DNA from: Bacillota bacterium | Lineage (GTDB): Bacteria > Bacillota > Sulfobacillia > Sulfobacillales > Sulfobacillaceae | Direction: 5' to 3' | Assembly: GCA_021820675.1 (NCBI GenBank) | Contig: JAKADI010000024.1 | Coordinates: 1 to 10,203, forward strand | Length of the DNA stretch: 10,203 bases | Shown here: positions 8,101 to 10,203 of the stretch, one piece after another | How positions within the stretch are numbered: position 1 is the first letter of the stretch | How the letters are laid out: every line of letters starts with the position of its first letter | Position numbers and translations under genes: made by a program | The notes under the pieces: generated by a model | Seen by the model: only the letters and a program-made list of their open reading frames with translations | The model's database searches: none | Told to the model about the DNA's origin: nothing

Positions 8101-8107
8101 CCACAGT

Positions 8108-8938
8108 ATGAGACAATACCTTTTCAGCACTTTGGGTTTAGGGCTGAGCATGCTTGCGTTGGCGGGGTGTGGCACGAGTGACCATCTTTCGTTTCCGACT
8201 CATCACACATATCGCCGCACTTCTTCCTCCTCATTGCACTCTGCCTCGGCACAACACTTGACCCGCTATGCGGCCCTGATTCACCGTATTGGGCCCATAT
8301 TGAGCCAACGGTCGATGGTTCCCGTGTACTTACCCACGTATCTGGGGATGGGATCGGGGAACGATTTAAATGTTCTGTATCAAACCCAAAATGGATATCG
8401 CGTGACCTTCGGCGGCGGGCCGCCACTGCCGCCCAATTCATCCCGTAATCCGGGATTCGGCAATGCAGAGCTTTTAGGCACCATCTGGGGTCTGCCGGCC
8501 TCATCATCCATCCAGTGTCTTTTTCATCGTTACATACCGCCGGATCTTCCGGGTCCCTCGCTCCGTGTCAAAACACTCACGTTGACGCCCACAATCACCG
8601 GCACACTTTATCAACACGCTCCTTCAGGCCGATATCAAATCCTGTGGCATCAAGGAGAATGGCTCTTGGAGGATAACAGCAATGTGGGTCTGGGCTTTTC
8701 TGGATTTCTGCGCTCCGCGCAACAGATTGCTCACTCTCTCGGCTCCATTCCTTTACCGGGTCATGATGGGATGGCCATCTTCGCCTACGGGGCCCCCGAC
8801 GCGCCATCGGAAGCTACCTATCGGCTGGGTCGCGGGCGTTATTTCGTTTATGCCAACGGATTTCGGAGCGTAACCTGGTCTCGGCGAATGCATCGCCTGA
8901 CAACTGCCAACGCGAATCTCTCAAACAATCCGCATTAA
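8108..8938 (+). CDS. Lipoprotein of unknown function, possibly DUF4367-like
   Basis: This is a 276-residue secreted lipoprotein. A short basic N-terminus is followed by a hydrophobic stretch and the lipobox LAGC, with Cys21 as the predicted lipidated residue. A Ser/His-rich spacer (27-50) follows, probably a flexible tether. Beyond it are the segments VPVYLPTYLG (71-80), YQTQNGYRVTFGG (91-103), GRYQILWHQGEWLLED (174-189) and SAQQIAHSLGSIPLPG (203-218). The W-x-E plus A-x-x-I-A-x-S-L pattern recalls DUF4367-type domains of Firmicute surface proteins and anti-sigma-linked proteins. This is a resemblance by eye, not a firm assignment. No enzymatic motif is visible. It diverges from the anchored protein ending at 7797, and both may bind or sense something outside the membrane. 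Confidence 0.82.
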   Translation: MRQYLFSTLGLGLSMLALAGCGTSDHLSFPTHHTYRRTSSSSLHSASAQHLTRYAALIHRIGPILSQRSMVPVYLPTYLGMGSGNDLNVLYQTQNGYRVTFGGGPPLPPNSSRNPGFGNAELLGTIWGLPASSSIQCLFHRYIPPDLPGPSLRVKTLTLTPTITGTLYQHAPSGRYQILWHQGEWLLEDNSNVGLGFSGFLRSAQQIAHSLGSIPLPGHDGMAIFAYGAPDAPSEATYRLGRGRYFVYANGFRSVTWSRRMHRLTTANANLSNNPH

Positions 8939-8941
8939 TCC

Positions 8942-8973
8942 CCCCGTAGAGGGCAATACGGCCCCCCACGGGG
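8942..8973 (+). terminator. GC-rich hairpin directly after the lipoprotein stop
   Basis: CCCCGT (8942-8947) pairs with ACGGGG (8968-8973). Inside it GGGC (8951-8954) pairs with GCCC (8961-8964) across a 6-base loop, leaving a 3x3 internal loop. It starts three bases after the TAA (8936-8938). No T-tract follows, so it is a 3'-end stabilising hairpin or an atypical terminator rather than a textbook one. Confidence 0.4.
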
Positions 8974-9590
8974 TCTGACTCCCTTATCACGACATCCACC
9001 AACACTGTTCTGTTGTCTGAGCGGTTGATTTTTAACACACGCCCCGAAACCGACACTCATCCGACGCTTTTTGAAAGCCGGAAACGCAGACAGTGAGGCG
9101 GCTTAAGAGACAAAGATCCATCAGTTCTCCAGCCAAGGCCGTTATTCAAGGGCAATGTATGTGATTCGGGTGGCGGTCGTGATACGCCAAAATGGCCCAC
9201 GTTCGCGCTGAAAAGGGATACAAGTGACAGCCTCGCCACACACCTTGTTAGGCAAAATGAAGCAGGTTCAAGGCAGACGGAACGACCGGGCATACGGCTA
9301 AGAACCCTCACCGTGTGTGCGACGTGATCAATGCCGAGCGATTTCTGAACGGAGCATCTATCACAGCGTATTTCAACAGAACATAGCGAGCTCAGAGCAT
9401 CCGCAATCCATCGCAAAGTCCGCATACGCAAAATTAGAAGAGATTTTTGAAGGACCGAAGTGCGCGATTTCTTGGATGCATAGTTCTTCCGTATCCATAG
9501 CCATACTATAGCGGATGCTTCTACCGATTCACGATTATGGACGTGCATCACCGAAGTCAAGGTCAAAACCAAAAAGGGAGATGAAGAACA
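8974..9590. other. About 620 bp with no convincing gene
   Basis: After the lipoprotein hairpin no frame here has both a ribosome binding site and sensible protein composition. A 183-codon minus-strand open frame (9608-9057) starts with TTG inside the next gene. It is rich in Ser, Arg, Leu and Cys, has no ribosome binding site and shows no motif. A 64-codon plus-strand frame at 9317-9511 likewise lacks a binding site. I recognise no tRNA, known RNA gene or terminal inverted repeats. The stretch could be a long leader, a decayed gene or a non-coding RNA locus; the only structure I can point to is at 9394-9522. Confidence 0.45.
9394..9522 (+). ncRNA. Possible structured RNA or leader element (multi-helix fold by hand)
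   Basis: AGCATCCGC (9396-9404) is perfectly complementary to GCGGATGCT (9511-9519), extendable to 11 bp (9394-9522) with one bulged T. Inside it three local helices are compatible: GTCC (9418-9421) with GGAC (9452-9455), stacked outside CAAAA/TTTTG (9429-9433/9445-9449); GAAGT/ATTTC (9457-9461/9467-9471); and TGGATGC/GTATCCA (9473-9479/9491-9497). Together they form a closed multibranch shape 68 bases upstream of the small gene at 9591. I do not recognise a known RNA family, and helices of this size do arise by chance. Confidence 0.22.
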
Positions 9591-9827
9591 TTGGCTGATA
9601 CACCTCAAGCCGTCATGTTTGCCGTCGTTACCGTTAACCGGGATGCGATTGGCGGAGGAATGGCGCCTATTTTTTATGCGGAGGACATCGCCGAGCGCAA
9701 TCGTACGGCGATGTGGCTATCTCGCATTACCAATTGCATCGTGCATGACCTTCACGACGGATCGCTAGCCCTCATTGTCAACGCTAACCCTCCCAAGAAA
9801 TCTTCCTCCGCGTCGCCTGCGGGGTAA
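9591..9827 (+). CDS. Small protein resembling the 'capping complex subunit for YIEGIA' family
   Basis: This is a 78-residue protein. Residues 8-64 read as strand, GGG-APIF-YAED turn, helix, HDLHDG turn, strand: FAVVTVNRDAIGGG, APIFYAEDIAERNRTAMWLS, IVHDLHDGSLALIVN. This pattern matches my memory of short Firmicute proteins named capping complex subunit for YIEGIA. Those are thought to pair with a YIEGIA membrane protein, a family found in spore formers. No YIEGIA gene is in the window, and the family link is from memory. The tail (65-78) is a Pro/Lys/Ser-rich extension beyond the core. The start is TTG at 9591, with GGGAG (9576-9580) ten bases upstream. An ATG at 9581 leads to a stop after five codons. 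It converges on the cytochrome gene. Confidence 0.68.
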   Translation: MADTPQAVMFAVVTVNRDAIGGGMAPIFYAEDIAERNRTAMWLSRITNCIVHDLHDGSLALIVNANPPKKSSSASPAG

Positions 9828-9863
9828 CCCCACGAATTCCCTTATCGGTTATTCACCGATAAG
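9821..9863. terminator. Paired inverted repeats over two convergent stop codons
   Basis: GGGGT-A-ACCCC (9821-9831) contains the TAA of the small gene (9825-9827). CTTATCGGT (9841-9849) and ACCGATAAG (9855-9863) form a perfect 9-bp hairpin with a 5-base loop, spanning the stop and last codons of the minus-strand cytochrome gene. Neither side has a T-tract, so termination would not be by the classical intrinsic route. Their location suggests a shared bidirectional 3' end. Confidence 0.45.
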
Positions 9864-10203
9864 AGATATTTCACCAAACTTCGGATTTCCACCGGGTTGA
9901 GCACCTGTCCCCACTCCGGCATCATGCCCTTTCCTTGCGTGATGACCTGAGTGAGAAACCGGGAATTTTTCTCTTGGGCCTCGAGGTGATCCAAAGCAGG
10001 AGCTTTGTCCCCCGGCGGTAAAAGCCAAAAGGCCTCTCCGTTGCCCCGAGGACCATGGCACGATTCACAGGCCCTCACATACAATTTTGCGCCCAGGGTG
10101 ACAGAAGGTTTGATTTCTTGCGGAGGTTTCGGTTTAACCGGCAGAGGGCGCTCAAAAAAACGGCGGAAGGGATGCCGGAAAGATGCCTGCGCCATAGGCC
10201 CCA
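9842..10203 (-). CDS. c-type cytochrome, C-terminal domain (gene runs off the right edge)
   Basis: This is a class I cytochrome c domain. The heme attachment site CESCH gives Cys43, Cys46 and His47, counting from the methionine codon at 10195. The distal ligand is Met91 or Met92 in GKGMMPEWG, and the last helix is NPVEIRSLVKYLLS. The spacing is right for a small electron-carrier domain acting outside the membrane. A Pro/Lys-rich linker (FERPLPVKPKPPQE) precedes it. From 10195 there is no signal peptide, although heme attachment needs export, and the upstream ATG context has only a weak GGGG. The frame is open to the window end. I therefore read it as the C-terminal part of a longer protein, for example a membrane subunit with a fused cytochrome c, as in Bacillus QcrC. 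That fusion partner is inferred, not seen. Confidence 0.8.
   Translation of the reverse strand, partial: GPMAQASFRHPFRRFFERPLPVKPKPPQEIKPSVTLGAKLYVRACESCHGPRGNGEAFWLLPPGDKAPALDHLEAQEKNSRFLTQVITQGKGMMPEWGQVLNPVEIRSLVKYLLSVNNR

Larger units (their letters stand above)
7798..8107. promoter_or_regulatory. 310-bp divergent regulatory region between two surface-protein genes
   Basis: This region separates two divergent start codons. It contains the two palindromic boxes described separately. A TATGAT hexamer at 7949-7954 (plus strand) is a fair -10 for the lipoprotein gene, but only a poor TTTTTG stands 16 bp upstream. A perfect TTGACA at 7822-7827 (plus strand) has no good -10 at 16-18 bp. CTGATCAG (8062-8069) is an 8-bp palindrome. 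No open frame with a ribosome binding site is seen. Confidence 0.5.

Noticed and set aside
9261..9275. GGTTCAA, suggestive of a tRNA T-arm
   Set aside because: No acceptor stem, anticodon arm or cloverleaf can be formed around it.
8019..9320. TCACCGTGTGT found both near 8019 and near 9307
   Set aside because: Several 11-base matches are expected by chance in 10 kb, and neither copy has symmetry or a shared position relative to a gene.
9057..9608. 183-codon minus-strand open frame
   Set aside because: It begins with TTG inside the small gene at 9591, has no ribosome binding site at that start or at the ATG at 9548, is Ser/Arg/Leu/Cys-rich, and shows no motif.

Overview
The window looks like ordinary chromosome from a spore-former-type, moderately GC-balanced Firmicute-grade bacterium. 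A Sulfobacillus-like or other deep Clostridia lineage is my best guess. The basis is strong AGGAGG-type ribosome binding sites, TTG starts, an AT-rich operator-like site in a GC-neutral background, and a small protein resembling a Firmicute family. This is inference; there is no rRNA or marker gene to settle it.

Layout, left to right. 1-124 holds no gene. A penicillin-acylase-family Ntn hydrolase (125-2458, minus) diverges across 176 bp from a DUF2231-like membrane protein (2635-3204, plus), which ends in a clear intrinsic terminator. Next is a J-domain protein with a B-box-like zinc module and membrane segments (3375-4040, plus). It is tail-to-tail with a CynX/NimT-type MFS transporter (4065-5270, minus). 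The transporter diverges from an aldo/keto reductase (5403-6383, plus) across a 132 bp region that carries back-to-back promoters. The reductase ends in a second clear terminator. A large secreted or membrane-anchored protein of unknown function (6487-7797, minus) diverges from a lipoprotein (8108-8938, plus). The 310 bp between them contains two copies of a palindromic AT box exactly 21 bp apart. About 650 bp without a convincing gene follows; it includes a possible structured element at 9394-9522. Then come a small TTG-start gene (9591-9827, plus) and, convergent with it, the C-terminal part of a c-type cytochrome (9842 to the right edge, minus).

The genes are mostly single transcription units in alternating orientation, so there is no long operon and no obvious shared pathway. 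The strongest functional pairings are the two divergent pairs that share regulatory DNA: transporter/reductase, and anchored protein/lipoprotein. I see no mobile element, CRISPR array, rRNA or tRNA. The most unusual items are the J-domain/B-box/membrane architecture, the 21-bp-spaced palindromes between two surface proteins, and the gene-poor stretch with a foldable element. None of these proves a new system.
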